Assembly: GCA_038093975.1 (NCBI GenBank)
Contig: JBBPTG010000054.1
Location: forward strand, 92,362-156,361
DNA from: Chalciporus piperatus
Taxonomy: Eukaryota > Basidiomycota > Agaricomycetes > Boletales > Boletaceae
DNA length: 64,000 nucleotides
Reading direction: 5' to 3'
Shown: in pieces, positions 22,318-35,400 of the stretch
Layout: every line of letters starts with the position of its first letter
Numbering within the stretch: position 1 is the first letter of the stretch
The notes under the pieces: generated by a model
Databases searched by the model: none
Told to the model about the DNA's origin: nothing
Seen by the model: only the letters and a program-made list of their open reading frames with translations
Program-made: the position numbers and the translations under genes

Positions 22318-23856
22318 ATGTCGTTCGCCTCCGCTTTCCGTGCACCTGCCCGCAGGGCTGTCTTCTCTGCTTCTGCCAGAAGAACTGGTGCAGAAGTTAG
22401 GGCTTCTTCCTTCAGGAAGTTCTCTACCGAGGTTCCTCCTTCGGCTCCAAAGTCAAACTTTGCTCTCTATGCCGGTCTTGGAGCTGTCGCGTTCGGAGGA
22501 GTCGCATACCTCCTTTTGAACTCGTCATCTGAGACTTCCAAGCAAGGCGCTGCTGCAATCAAGTCCTCCAGCACGCAAGCTGCAATCAACTTCGTTCCTA
22601 CCAAGGCAGACTATGAAAAGGTAGGGCTTATCGTCCGCTATCTGGTAAAGCTACCCGTTAAACCTGACCATCCATAGGTTTACAAACGCATCACCGAAAT
22701 CATCGACGAGGCTGGTGACTACGACGGTAATTATATCGCACTATCACGTATTTTTCGTAGCAGCTCACCCCCTTCTAGACGGGTCTTTCTCTCCCGTTCT
22801 CCTTCGTCTTGCATGGCACTCCTCGGGCACCTACGATAAGACCACGAACACCGGTGGAAGGCATGTTTTATTGCTTACGGGACAGACTTTTTTACTGACA
22901 AATAAAATACAGCAATCACGCTACCATGCGTTTCGAGCCCGAGTCCCTCCACGGCGCCAACGCCGGCCTCAACGTCGCCCGCAACCTCATGGGAAAACTC
23001 AAGGAGGATTTTGCATGGATTTCTTACGGAGATTTGTGGACCCTTGCTGGAGTCGCTGCTGTCCAGGAGATGGGTGGCCCTAAAATTCCTTGGAGACCAG
23101 GACGCGTTGATGGAACCGTCGAGAAAGTGACCCCTGATGGTCGTCTCCCTGATGCTGCCCAGGGCTCGTCTCACCTCCGGGATGTGGGTATCACATCAGT
23201 CTGCCTTTTTCGCGGCCATTTTAACGGTATCATACAACTAGATCTTCTACCGTATGGGTTTTAATGACCAAGAAATTGTTGCTCTTTCTGGCGCCCACGC
23301 AGTTGGCCGCTGCCACCCTGACCGGTAAGTTCTGTGGTACACAACATCAACGTCTTATGTACTCACGATGTCTGGGATAGATCTGGGTTCGAGGGCCCAT
23401 GGACGTTCTCTCCAGTTACTTTCTCCAACGAGTACTACAAGCTTCTTTTTAATGAGACGTACGTCTCGTAGATTTCTACCCGTTTATTCGAGCTAACAGC
23501 GAAGGTCAGTTGGGTCTGGAGGAAATGGAACGGTCCCAAGCAGCTCGAAGACAAGAAGACCAAGTCTCTCATGATGTTGCCGTACGTTGACATGATCCAT
23601 ACTTGGATGCTTGGTTGACCATCTTGCCTGTAGAACGGACTATGTCCTCACTCAGGACAAGAGCTTCAAGAAATATGCCAAGGCTTACGCCGAGGACGAG
23701 GCTCTTTTCTTCAAGGAGTGCGTTTCCTGATATTTTCAGCTCATACAGATGACTGACGGACACACTCCCTAGCTTCTCCGCCGCGTTTTCCAAGATGCTT
23801 GAGCTCGGAGTCCCCCCTAGCCAATTCAAGGACTCCGAACGTTGGATCATGGGTTG
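22318..23856 (+). CDS. CCP1: Mitochondrial cytochrome c peroxidase
   Basis: A haem peroxidase reducing H2O2 with cytochrome c in the mitochondrial intermembrane space. The N-terminus is a mitochondrial presequence ([22 protein letters not shown]) followed by a hydrophobic bipartite sorting helix ([20 protein letters not shown]). Exons then read [36 protein letters not shown] (distal Arg-Trp-His), [74 protein letters not shown] (proximal His), [47 protein letters not shown] and [29 protein letters not shown]. It ends at the TGA 23854-23856. The protein seems complete and of normal length for the family. Confidence 0.93.
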
Positions 23857-24232
23857 AAATTTAAGAGGCGAAAGCTGGAGCAAATGATATTAGCCGCCTG
23901 AAATCCAACGATCGGTGTTACCAGATAGAATACTTACCCACTGTCAACCCGTCTAGATTTTGGCAGAGCTGCGGTAGAGATGCTACATTTATGGTAGATA
24001 TTTCTGCCCGTTGAAATTTCATACTACTTGTACAGTGTCATCAAGGCACAGGCCCCTATTTGAAAGGGTCTTCGCTCAACACGTTCACCGCTTGTTCACC
24101 GCGGCCAGACTCCAAGCGCGACGCTAAGGAGAAAAAGGGAAACAGGGAAACTTCGTAGATATACGATGACAAAGCGGACGCGCCAGTGTTGGGCCTCAGG
24201 AGTTTCGAGTCGCTATCGTTCTCTAACACAAC
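23857..24232. other. Intergenic
   Basis: The 3' flank of CCP1. No gene seen. Confidence 0.6.
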
Positions 24233-24805
24233 ATGCACCCTGCCTTGCGAGTCCCTGAGATGCTCGACATAGTATGACCCTCAGGCTTTCGTTGAACTTA
24301 ATATCCGGATTCGATTGTTGTCCAGCCAGATGTCATGCGACCTCTGTTCGCGTTCACCCACTGGCATCTTCGATCACTGGTTTGTGGCCATTCACGATAC
24401 ACGACGAGGTCCTAGAAGACACTTTACGCGCTTGGCCATCCCTCGAAGGCTTGGATCTCCACCATAATATCAAGCAGCTTAGAAACATATTATCTAGACC
24501 CACCTTCAGAAGACTTTTGTCGCTCGCGAAGAGAATTGCCCGCACCTATGAGAGTTTTCAATGATGCTCTCGATCCGAGGGATAATACTTGGATCGACCT
24601 CGATCAACAAGACGACAGTGCCTGCAATTGTGCCTTGTCGAAGCTAAGTACCATACACTCTCCCTTTGGCGATGGCGCACTGACTCTTAGGGCGGCTCTT
24701 TCCATCCCAAAATCAGGTGGATCTTGGCGAGAGCTCGATTCATTCATTTGCGACCTCCTCGGAGTCTGTGCGAGATCAAGAGAGGCTGGCAGAAGTAATA
24801 TGTAA
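24233..24805 (+). pseudogene. Internally deleted F-box/LRR paralog
   Basis: Begins with MHPALRVPEMLDI, the F-box-family start, then jumps almost directly to C-terminal LRR blocks: LWPFTIHDEVLEDTLRAWPSLEGLDLHHN, RPTFRRLLSLAK, and in a shifted frame DPRDNTWIDLDQQDD with CALSKLSTIHSPFGDGALTLRAAL. The middle of the protein (about 250 residues in paralogs) is missing and at least one frameshift is present. A dead copy of the family at 589, 2449 and 40187. Confidence 0.65.
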
Positions 24806-25393
24806 CGTACATATTACTAGTAGCAGTTCCTGTGCGAGTATGAACAGACCGTGTGGGCAAGATCAACATTTAAAGTGTTCATATTTGTTCTGACAATACT
24901 CCATGGCGACGAGTTCAGTTCCGAGTTGGTCACCAAGCGATGTTCGTCGGCCGTGCGTTGTTGTGTTTCAATCTGATGCCTCACCCTCATCGTTGTATTG
25001 ACCCTGGCAACTCGTCACCCCGGGGCCCGGCCCGGGCAACTTCCTTTCTGAGGAACAACACTTGGACCCACAACCAACTCTGATAGGACAGGTTTATTGT
25101 ACCTACAACTACCCACAGCGATCATGACATTGTCAGGACGGCATGGCACTTTGTGCTACTTCAAGTTTGTCACACCTTTCAGATCCTTTCAATTGTTGTC
25201 AACGCCGGTCTGAAGATAGTAGTTTCACGGTCGGCTCGACTTCCCTCTGAAGCAGATTCCCCGGGACGAATTGCAGGTCGCTCGGATACACGAACAGACG
25301 CCCTCAGAAGTTTGTTGTACTTAAAGATGTCTTCGACAGTCGGTTCCCCACCTTCCCCCAATCCTCCTCCTAGCATCACCCGAAACTTCACAC
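24806..25393. other. Intergenic upstream of the kinase gene
   Basis: No supported gene; promoter region of 25394. It contains GGGCAAGATCAACATT near 24858, which recurs near 27956 at the other side of the kinase gene. Confidence 0.5.
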
Positions 25394-27664
25394 ATGTTAA
25401 AATTTGAGTGTGACATCTGCCGCCAACTCGTTCCACACAACAAGCTTAACCTCCATATTCGTGAACACTCGACTGGTAATGCAGCACCGAATCCCCAACA
25501 GGCCGGTCTAGGTGCTCAGGGCACTGCATACCCCACTCCACCCCGTTCGCCAGCCCGTGGACCGAAGCCTAGTCCTCCCCTGAGGGGACCGCCGAGGCAC
25601 TCGACCGTCTTCCAAAACTGGCGGAAGAGTCAGGAAGCTACTCATGACTCCCACAACCTTTACACAACAATCGATGGGCAGATGCACGGACAAGGCTTGC
25701 AGGCATCTCATTCTATCCAAACTGCCGAATTTTTGCGAGAAACAACCAAGTCGCAGGTCGTCAAGATCGTGCAGGAATTCAAGGGCCTGTCAGACAGCGA
25801 CAAGAAGACGTGTATAAAGCTAGTCCGGGATGTACCAATTCTACCAGTAAGCTGTTTCATGGCATCGTGCTCCTTGTCCGGCATGTTATCTTAGAATCCG
25901 TCTAGGGTTTGGTTGCTTACATTTACACACATCTGATTATTTGCCCCCCTCGTGGGTGGATTTTCAAGGATAACTGGACAAAACACCTATCCGACTTGGA
26001 AACAGAAGTGAATAACTGGCGAGGAAGAGCCGGAATTCAATGTGTTCTATCCTATGACATGATGAAGTCGAGCCTAATCCAGATCCTCGATGCAGTATGC
26101 TCTTTCTTTTCGTGCCCGTCGTTCATTCTAACTGATGATCTTCAGACCACGGTTCGGCCTGAACAACATACGTGCAATTCGGCACTGCTAGACGGGACGA
26201 TGTTTATGAAACAAGATATCCAGAATCTGGCGGCGCTGGTAGCGCTGTGCATTGCTGGGCCAGAAAAGGATAAAATTTTGCGTGCCAGGCCTAACAAAGC
26301 GGCTATCCTAGCAAACCTTCTCCATTCTGTAAGTCCTTCCATCAAGATTTCGAGCCGCTCTTTGGACGAGATACTGACTTACGTGTTTAGCTGCTCGATG
26401 CTGGCGTCGAGCTCGACGACTGGTGCCGGCGGTGCTTATTTGACGCTCTCATCCTACTCTCTAAGGTCACCGGACGCTGTCCACAAGGTCTCTACTTAAG
26501 CCAGGACATAATCAGCGATCTCGTAACATGTAACCAAGGAGGATTTGGCGTTGTCTACAAAGGAAAGATTGGTTCCCGGGTAGTCGCCGTGAAGTATCTG
26601 AAACGCGACGACCGTCACGCAGGTACACGTGATGATTATGATAAGGTGATATGGGTTTTGGTCTTCGTCCAGCTAACCGCTTATTGACGTTGACATGTTC
26701 CCATTCAGGATTTCTGCAAGGAAGCGATTGTCTGGAGACATTTGCGACATCCTAACTGTCTGCCGTTGTATGGCGTCTACGTGATGCATGGAAAAGATGA
26801 ACCCGCCGTGACCACTGCGCTGGTCTCCCCATGGATGCACCATGAAACCCTCCTCAACTATCTCGAGACTCGGAGCACTCAGGCTCCCACTCCGAACCGA
26901 ACGGTATTGGTAAGTCAGGTTTTCCCCCATCGTGCGGAGTAGTCTCATCAATTATGTAGATATTGGATATGGTCAGAGGCCTGAATTACCTGCATTCGAT
27001 GCGACCACATATTGCTCACCGCGATATTAAGCCGGTCTGTTTACTTTTACATTCCGTATCTTACGTGTGTAGGCTCACTTTACAATCGCAGGCCAACATT
27101 CTGGTCACGAAGCAAGGACGTGCCTGTCTCGCAGATTTCGGGCTTGCGTCGGTTTTCGATATGGATACTCAGTTCCATACCGCCCCTGCCCAAGTCAAAA
27201 TGGCTGGCACGCCATGTTATATGGCTCCAGAACTCTTCAACGCAAAAACTGAGGAGGATAACCGCAGGGTGAACAAGCGATGGAGCGACATGTACTCTTT
27301 GGGCTGTACCATCTACGCAGTAAGCAATTCGCCACTGTCTTGGAATGGCAGATTTTCATCGAATGTTGCATAGACCTACACTGGCAAACACCCCTTCTAC
27401 GGCGTTCGCACAGAGATGCTCCGGGCTAAACATGCGTTAGAGCAACATCCACCGTTCCCAGAGGGAAAAATTTCGCTCGATATGTGGGACTTTATCAAGA
27501 ATCTTTGGCAACCGGAGCCATCCGAGCGACTTACGGCTGAGATGGCGCTCAAGTGGATGGAGTTCAAAGCTGTCAGCGAACGTATAGATACCAGTCTTCC
27601 AGCCTTTGAGGAGGAGTGGCTTTGGAAGGGATCGCAGCCTGGTGGGCCGTTGTCTGTTGCTTGA
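25394..27664 (+). CDS. Zinc-finger/protein kinase fusion (TKL-like Ser/Thr kinase)
   Basis: Multi-exon. Edges checked at the 5' end: 25394-25846, 25969-26094, then an exon starting ACCACGGTTCGG. The N-terminus has a C2H2-like finger CDICRQLVPHNKLNLHIREH, then a Pro-rich linker, then AEFLRETTKSQVVKIVQEFKGLSDSDKKTCIKLVRDVPILP, homologous to the gene at 6323-8920. After a helical middle (DLETEVNNWRGRAGIQC..., CRRCLFDALILLSKVTGRCP) comes a complete kinase domain: GGFGVVYKG (Gly loop), VAVKYLKR (Lys), HLRHPNCLPLYGV, GLNYLHS, HRDIKPANIL (catalytic), LADFGLAS (DFG), GTPCYMAPELF, SDMYSLGCTIYA. All key residues are present, so it should be active. The architecture resembles Agaricomycete signalling kinases with variable N-termini. 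Substrates are unknown. A decayed copy lies at 59430-59830. Confidence 0.82.
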
Positions 27665-28799
27665 CGTGAATTTGTGAATTCGGGCTCGGAGGGAACTACA
27701 GGACATTCATTTTATGGGATATTTTGACTTGTGACTGGGGAGTATTAGATAGTAAGTTACGGACAAGTAGGTTTGCGCTAAAGCTACCCAGTGAGATACC
27801 TCGGATACGTTAGAGTTGATATATATAGTCCAGTTGATGAAGGACTACCGGCACATGTTGCTTCTAGTTAGGCATGGCTAGGTTGAGTCTCGCACTTCTC
27901 ATTCACATTACACGGGGCTTCAAGTTGAGCTTTCCGACAACGAGCCGCGTCATGGGGCAAGATCAACATTGTAACTTATTGGAGCTAGAACTACTAGTGT
28001 TGGAGTGTCTAGGGGAGACTAGAGTTACTTAGTAAGTAGAAACTACGATAATGGTCCATTAGGACCAAACAAGTACACACAAATATTAGGGGAATTCAAA
28101 GTGGTGGCGTGAGGCACGAGCGGTGACGTAATAGAATGTAGTCTATGGCTGTCAAGTAAGCGAAGAGGCTAAGCACTCTTGCCTTTCGCCAGCATCAGCA
28201 CACCAGTCGCGATGCCTCACAGAGCCTTTGTGGCTCTGTTTCTGCTTTCCCCGCCCACCGCTCCCTTTGCAGCAGCATCTTCGCACTGAACAGTGGTCAT
28301 TTCACAGTAGCATGCTGCTAGTACTGACCATGTTTGCTCGACGCACCTGTCCCTCGATCGACACTTGATGGATTGAGAACAGGGTGGCTGCAAGTGCCCA
28401 CCCTCACCCTGTCGCAGCTCGTCCAAACCCCATCAACGTTAGAGCAGCGTTTCGGGCCGGCAATCCCTTTTTGGGGCTTTCGCCCAAATCCTCATAACTT
28501 CGGACATGCTATTCAGCATGCTATCAACACCAACCCTTTTTTCCATCTCTCAGTAGTCTGATTGGGCTGTGAGCGTTGATAGCCATAGATGTTGGTGCAC
28601 GGAATGCAAACATGATGTAGAGCTTCGACAGAAACCTCGTAACATCCCACGTTCGCGTTTTTTTGATAACCATTGTTTCAATGACAAGCAAAAGAGAGAG
28701 AGAGAGATTCGGACCAAAAAAAAAAACGACTTGGAAGGATTACTACGTAGGTTACCCATGGGTAGCTAAACACCACTCCTCGGGGGAATGTTTTCATAC
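27665..28799. other. Intergenic, AT/GA-rich scraps
   Basis: 1.1 kb, no supported gene. The part 27816-27960 matches 59700-59830 (the kinase-gene copy). A GA run and an A-run occur at ~28691-28728. Confidence 0.6.
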
Positions 28800-31358
28800 C
28801 TATGCTTTGTAGAGCGTATCCAAGAATATGCTCGCAACTTCTTCGACGATAGTCGGCCCAACTGCACTCGAGCTTCCGAGACCTGGAGAGAGACGAGAGA
28901 TGCGATCATCGAAAAGAGCCGGTAAGATCGGTCGGAGCGCAACCATAGGAACCAGTAGGGGTGCGAGGAGGTATGAAATGAAATGAAAGAGAGAGAGTAC
29001 CGCGTGCGTGAATAAGCAGGCAAAGAAGGTCTCGAGTTGACGAAAATTGACGTACCGTACAAAGCCACCATCGTTCCCTTTCCCGAAGGCTCCTTCTTCG
29101 CCTCCTCGATCGACGCTTTCAAATCCGCAATGAACGTATCCACGGCTTGCAACGTCAGGCGCTAAACGTCCACGACACACAAATCCGATCAGTCTCTCGA
29201 CTCTTCCGATGAAAAAAAACACGACAAAGAAGCAAGCAACGGGACAGGACGCACGGTACAAGCGATATGAACAGCAGGAGGACCACTCAGCGCATTCAAA
29301 TGCCACCCCTTCTTCGACATCTTGTCTCCCACCTCATACACATTCAAGCTCTTGTCTTTTGATCCGAACGCAACGACCGAGGCCGGGGGTGATCCTAGCA
29401 CGTACAGTTCTGGGAAGGAACTGGTGATGGTGTTGGCGATTTGACGGGCGCAGCCGACGATTTGACGGCATGATTCGAGGTAGCCGCTACAATGAGAAGG
29501 GGTTGGGTGAGGGGGGGTCAGGGTTTGGGACTCGGGACGGTGGACGTACTTGGAACCCATGTATTGCATCGCTGCCCAAGTTCCCGCTATCAACGCGCCA
29601 GGTCTATGGGGCGCGTCGTCAGAGCATAGTATCGCGTGATTCCACCGAGACTTCTTACCGTGATCCGGATAAACTTGGGCTTCCATAAACGCCACCTATT
29701 CAAAGGAAGAAGTGATCAGGATGAGCGGTCAGTGTGGGGCGCAAGATGCCATACGAACCAGTCCAGTAAGGGGTAACGTAGTACTGATATCTTCGAAGTG
29801 CAGCATCACGGTACATGATCACAGATGACCCCTGTACACAGGCACGCGATCAAGCGAAGCCAGTCCCACAAGCATGAGCCTCCAAAATATCCCTTGAAAA
29901 ACTAGACAACAACTTACCTTGGGCGCAAATCCATACTAATGTCGATGAGAATTCACTTCAGCAAACGTTGACACCAACATGTGAAACTACACATACCTTG
30001 TGAGTATCACAACTTATGCTCGTCACTCCTCGGACTCTGAAATCAAACGGAGTCAACTTGTACTTGCCCTTTTCGCCGTCAGCCAGACCGGCTTGTTCGA
30101 GGAAAGGAACGATGAAGGAGCCGAGACAACAGTCAACGTGTAAACCAATGTTGTATCTCGAGGCGAGTTCGCCGAGGGCAACGATATCGTCTTGGTTGCC
30201 GTCGGGGAAGTTGACAGTAGAGCCTACGAGCTAGGAAAAAATATATGAGCGGGAGTGTTGTTGGAAGGAAAGGACGACATACCATGATGGTGTTACCATT
30301 TCTGATGGAAAAAGATCGTCAAGTATGAGCAACACGTTCGAAAGGAAGAACGAACATTGCTCGGCGCACGCGCTTCAGGTTCACTTTGCGCGTCACGGGG
30401 TCGACAGGAACCATGTGTACCTTGATACCCATGTAGTGTGCCCCCTTGTCGAACGCGGCGTGTGCGCTCGCTGGGACAATCCTGCATTGAACAGTTAAAC
30501 CGGGCATAACATGGAAACGAAGACGACTGACATTTCCGGTTCAGTGATGCCCTTGACATCCCTCGCCCAGTCACGGTAGGTCTTGACGGCCATCACGATG
30601 GATTCTGTTCCGCCAGATGTCATCGTGCCAGCACCCTCGGGGTTGTTGTACATCCTCAAACACATGGCCACAATCTCGGCTTCCATTTTCCGAATAGACG
30701 GAAACACGTCGGGGTGGAGTGGGTTCGAAACGGCGTACCGTTCGAACGCAGCAACCAACACCTTGGAAAGATCCTCTCCTCCGTCTGTATCAGCCCAATT
30801 TCCAAGTCAGTCGTTGTATGAGGCAGATGGAGACCACGTACGGTAAACAGCACCCGAAATCTTTCCATCCCTCCAGTTTGTATGCCCCCCGAGTGCCTTG
30901 TCCATCCTCGCCATCTCCTCGATAATCCATTCTGCGGGCTTGCCTTTGGCAGGGAGTTCGAGGTATCTCGTGATGTCTGCTTTCCCGACGAGTTTGTCTT
31001 CGATGTCGACCTTGACCTTGCCAAGTTCCTCCTGAAGCTTCTTCTGTGCGGTAGGCAGCTTCATAGCAAATAGTAGTGCTCGCTGGAGCAAAGAAGAAAG
31101 AGTCAGAAATGATACTCCAAAGCCCTAGAGAGTCAGACATGCCTTTGAAATCCACGTATAACTTTCCACAATGCTCTGCGTCAATCCTCGAGCGCGTACA
31201 TGTCGGTACAATGTCAAAGTCTGCGTCACAAGGACATAATAGAACAAGATGGTCTTGGCACTTTCGAACGGCGCCTCGGCGCTCGCGTTGATCCATTCCA
31301 ATAGGAGCTCTGGTGTCAGAAGCGGGAGGGAAGCAACCATGTTATGGACGACCTCCAT
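28800..31358 (-). CDS. DPL1: Sphingosine-1-phosphate lyase
   Basis: A PLP enzyme that cleaves long-chain base phosphates in the ER, the last step of sphingolipid degradation. The minus-strand exons read [20 protein letters not shown] (start 31358), a hydrophobic [21 protein letters not shown] membrane segment, [160 protein letters not shown] (PLP Lys in THKYG), [24 protein letters not shown], and a C-terminal domain ending [10 protein letters not shown] at 28800. All core motifs are intact. About 290 bp separate it from the divergent prefoldin gene. Confidence 0.93.
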
Positions 31359-31650
31359 GGATGAATGATATGGTTATAAGTAAGGATATGATATGAGGGG
31401 TGACCGTCAAAACAAATCAATGTAGAGTTGTCTGCTAGAATCCGCAGTGTGCGTCTATAATCACGGACCTGCAACGGATTAAACACGAGGAGTAGACAAG
31501 TGAGTGGTTGAGCGGTAGGACACGTCTTACATGACGTGGGTAGACAACATCCGAAAATATCCAACATCCGGGTGTAATCTCATTCACCGCCCAGCAGGAC
31601 CGAGGCTCGAGTTCGGACACGACGACGACGACGACAACGAACGAACCACG
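31359..31650. promoter_or_regulatory. Shared divergent promoter of DPL1 and PFD4
   Basis: 292 bp between the divergent start codons of DPL1 (31358, -) and PFD4 (31651, +). No individual motif assigned; there is a CGACGACGACGACGAC run just before the PFD4 ATG. Confidence 0.55.
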
Positions 31651-32296
31651 ATGAACAACTTGCGAATGGTGTGTGCAACGCAAAATGTTATTTACCGATG
31701 AGGAACGTCGCGGCGCTGATCGTCGTATCGATTTTCGGTTTGTAGCTGGCAGAGGAAGAGGAGAACGACGACGCCGCCGAGGTCACTTGGGGTATGCCTG
31801 GCTCTCGTATACTGATCATGAGTCTTGACCGTCCGTCGCAGAGGACCAGCAGCGGATAAACTCGTTCTCGAAGCTGAATACCCGTCTGCGAGGTATCGAG
31901 GACAGACTCGAGGCTCTCAAGGTCAGTGTGACATACCGGGCATCGCTATCATCGCTTGCTGACACCGTCCATAGCAAGAAAAAGAGGCCCTCGATGACCT
32001 CGCCACGGAGCTCGAGCTAACAGACGAAGACCAGATCGTACCGTACGTCCAGTCCAATCTCCAGCCTCATCCCATCTCACCGTGAAACTCCCTCGCATTC
32101 CAGATACAAGATCGGAGAGTCCTTCCTCCACCTCTCCCAGCCCCGCGCCCTGAAACGACTCGAGAAAGACCAAGCCGACATCACATCCCAACTCACATCC
32201 CTGTCTTCAACAGCAGAAGAGTGCGAAAAGGATATGAAAGAACTAAAAGTCATTCTTTACGCAAAATTTGGTCGTTCCATCAACCTCGACGAGTAA
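31651..32296 (+). CDS. PFD4: Prefoldin subunit 4
   Basis: A beta-type prefoldin subunit of the hexameric co-chaperone that hands actin and tubulin to CCT. Five exons keep phase: 31651-31668, 31746-31791, 31842-31921, 31975-32042, 32104-32296. The protein reads MNNLRM-LAEEEENDDAAEVTWEDQQRINSFSKLNTRL, then RGIEDRLEALKQEKEALDDLATELEL, DEDQIVPYKIGESFLHL and a C-terminal helix ending FGRSINLDE. The coiled coil / beta-hairpin / coiled coil order and the WEDQQRIN and YKIGESF motifs are diagnostic. The first exon is only 18 bp. The 3' end is 170 bp from the convergent muskelin gene. Confidence 0.93.
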
Positions 32297-32466
32297 AATC
32301 CCAAAGTACCAATACTATCATCCCTGCCGCAGTCCGTGTACTTTACATGTACATTAAATCCCATAGCGATAGCGACGACGTGTATGCTGCAAGAAAAGCC
32401 TCCCATGGATCCCGCCATAGAAAGTAAGGTCGACAAAAAAAAAGTACGTGAAGAACGAACATCATC

Positions 32467-35400
32467 CTACAACCCATCCTCCGCATCGACCAAATCCAAC
32501 AACGACCCCTTGGGCTGCTTCGCCTCCTCCCCAACGAACACCAACAAACTCTCAAACACCTCCGTTCGTTGACTGAACCTCTCCGCAGAAACAGGTTTTC
32601 TCCCTTCCTCGCGAACCTTGATCTCTTCAGGATCTTCGTCCATTTGTAGAACGGAGCGATTCCGCTTTTGGGTGACGCCTGCGCCTGCTGGCGGTGAGGA
32701 GCAATGAGCTAATTCGGAGGGGGGACGTGAAGGACCCTGAGCGCCATTGCCTGCATCGTCGTCTTCCCCATCAATGACGCTCGTCCACGCCCCGTCCGGC
32801 GTATTGGAGCGAGACCGCTTCTTGGGTGGCTCTTCCTGTTCGGCATCCGTATCCTTGGATGTATCAGATGGCTCATCGACAGCCATCAGTGCACTGGGAA
32901 CCAGTAGATGAGCGAGAAGTGATCGAAACACGCTCGCTTCCTCTGGGTTGCTGTGATCGACCACCTCAGATACCTCAGTTTGCAGATATCGCAATGCCCT
33001 GACGGGAGGTTGGTCTTCGCACATCTCTCTGAAGCTGCACACATCCAGTCAGCGAGCTCTGACAGGTTCGCGCGAAAGACGACTTGGACGCACCGTTGCC
33101 GTCGAATGAGATACTTGGCTTGTCGTATGACCTCTTCTGGCGCGGCCCTGTACGTCCATCAGGGCGCATACGTTCAGCAGCATTCCACCCCTCAAACCCT
33201 TGTCCGAACCACTCACCTGACGAGATTCATCACCCAGAAATCATCCAACCTCATCTCCTTCAACCCAACCATCGGCCTCTCTTCCTCCACAGCCCCAACT
33301 CCCCCCGCTTCTCTCCCTTCACCACTACCTCCACCCTCAGTGCCATTTCCGTTCCCATTCCCGCCCACGGTTGCACCAGCATCAGCATCAGAACCGCCCC
33401 CCTCACCCTCCCCACCCCTCACACCCACCCCTCCATTCGAACCACTCTCCTCACTCTCCCTCTCCCTCTCCCTCGCTCCCCTCCTCTCCCCCTCCACTTC
33501 CACCTCCATCTCCCCACCAACCCCCCTACTCTCACCCGCATTCCCACCATGCATATACACCTTCTTCGTCAACTCATCATACACCACCTGATGCGCATAC
33601 CTCGGAACCGGTTCCTCCTCCTCCCCACAAGGCGGCTCAGGCAATATCTGCGTCCATTTCCCAGCTTGCGTCGCGTGCGCGTATTGGTAGACCCAGTTGG
33701 GAGCGTCAGATCGGAGAACGGTGAGCGCGGACGATTGTTGGGCGCGGGTGAGGCCACAGAAACTATACATGACGTGACGTATGTCCCGTTAGTCAGTCCT
33801 CAGTCGAGAACAAGGGCGGGGAAAGAGGTCACGCACACGTAAATCTCCCTGAGCTTTGGATCTATTACGGCTCGCTGCGTGAAACACGCATCCGGTCCCC
33901 CGCTCGCTGTAAAATTGCCAAACAGCTCCGTCATGGTGTTACTCGCGATATCGTACGCATACATGTCGGACAGATACTTATCGTCTCGCTGACCTGCAAA
34001 GATGAACAGCGTGTGGGTCAGTGGGTCGAGGACCATCGAGTGGCCAAAACGGGGGGAAAGGGTCGGTTGGGAAACAGGCGAGGTGGTAGGCTGGATGGGC
34101 CTGCAAGGCGGTGTCAACGAAAATGTCAGTTTGCGAACGCCACGACGTGTTCGTCGCAGTACTCACTGGAGTAGCTTCCATTTGCTCGATCGGACATTGT
34201 AACAATACAGCCCCGAATATTTCGGAGAATCCCAATCCCCGTCGACGACTCGACCGCCAGACACGTAGAGCACCTGTGCCTCACAATCCATCACCATCTG
34301 ATGGTCGAATATCAGTGGAGGACCCCCTGAGGACTGCTCGTTGAAAAAAAACACCGCCGCGCCTCCATGAGTCACCTCAACACAACGACAAAACGCACGA
34401 CCGAACTCACCGCCGTGTCAAACGACAACAAATCCCACTTCCCCGCATCCAACCCCCTCGTATGATACCTATAAAACTCCGAGCAATACGCCGTCGACCC
34501 CCGCTGACCCACCCTCTCCCCAGCACGTCTCAACGCCTCCTCATCCTCTGGCCTCATCATCTCCACATCCCCCAACCTCCCCAACAGATATATACACCCC
34601 GACTTGGTATCAAACACCATCTTATGACAACTCCTCGCGATAGGCCCGTTCTTCTCCACAGACGTACCATGACTGATCACTCGCCATCGCTCGGTGTTGA
34701 TATCGTACACCCAAAAGTCGTCGAGAGATTTGGAGCCGTCCCAACCACCAAAGAGATAGATCTGTCCGTTATCGGGATCGATACACATCGCATGGCCACC
34801 CCGTTTCGATGGCGCATCGCCATCGGCGTCTACCCCGTGGAGTCGCCTCCATTGAGCGTGTGGTTGGCGGGATTGGAGGTATGAGTGGAAGAGACCGGCG
34901 GAAGATGCTTGTGTGAGGAGAGCCTCAGCTTCGGACCAGTTTCCTTGGAGAACAAGCGTGGTGTGTAGAGAGGTGACGATCGGGTGTTCGAGTTGGATGT
35001 CTGAACGGGAGAGAATGGATTGGTAGGGGGTTAGAAGCCTGCGCTCCCGGAGGTGTTTGAGGATTTGTCGAAGGACGACCGTTTCTCGGTGCTGTGTCGC
35101 GTGTCGTCGGGTTAGTACGTGTGACACAAGCCGAGTGATGAACCCACTTCATCGTACCGCACTCGTACGCGATCCACGTACGAGGACTCTGTTATCCCGG
35201 ACACGGAGATGTACCAAATCGAAATGTGAAAGCTCTGGCCATGTGCTCTGTGTAATGTAAAGCAAGTTGGCTCAACATGGCATTGATGACGACGACGTTG
35301 CGCGTTCCTACTCACGAAAGGGGGACGATCTTGATGAACCGTGTGGGGAATGGGACGCCGTCCCTGTTCACATGCGTGGTGGCAAACGTCTCTGGTACGG

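Noticed and set aside
33084..33842. Pro/Ser/His-rich plus-strand frames of up to 252 codons
   Set aside because: Antisense to the Gly/Glu-rich insertion and kelch exons of muskelin; no independent start or splice support.
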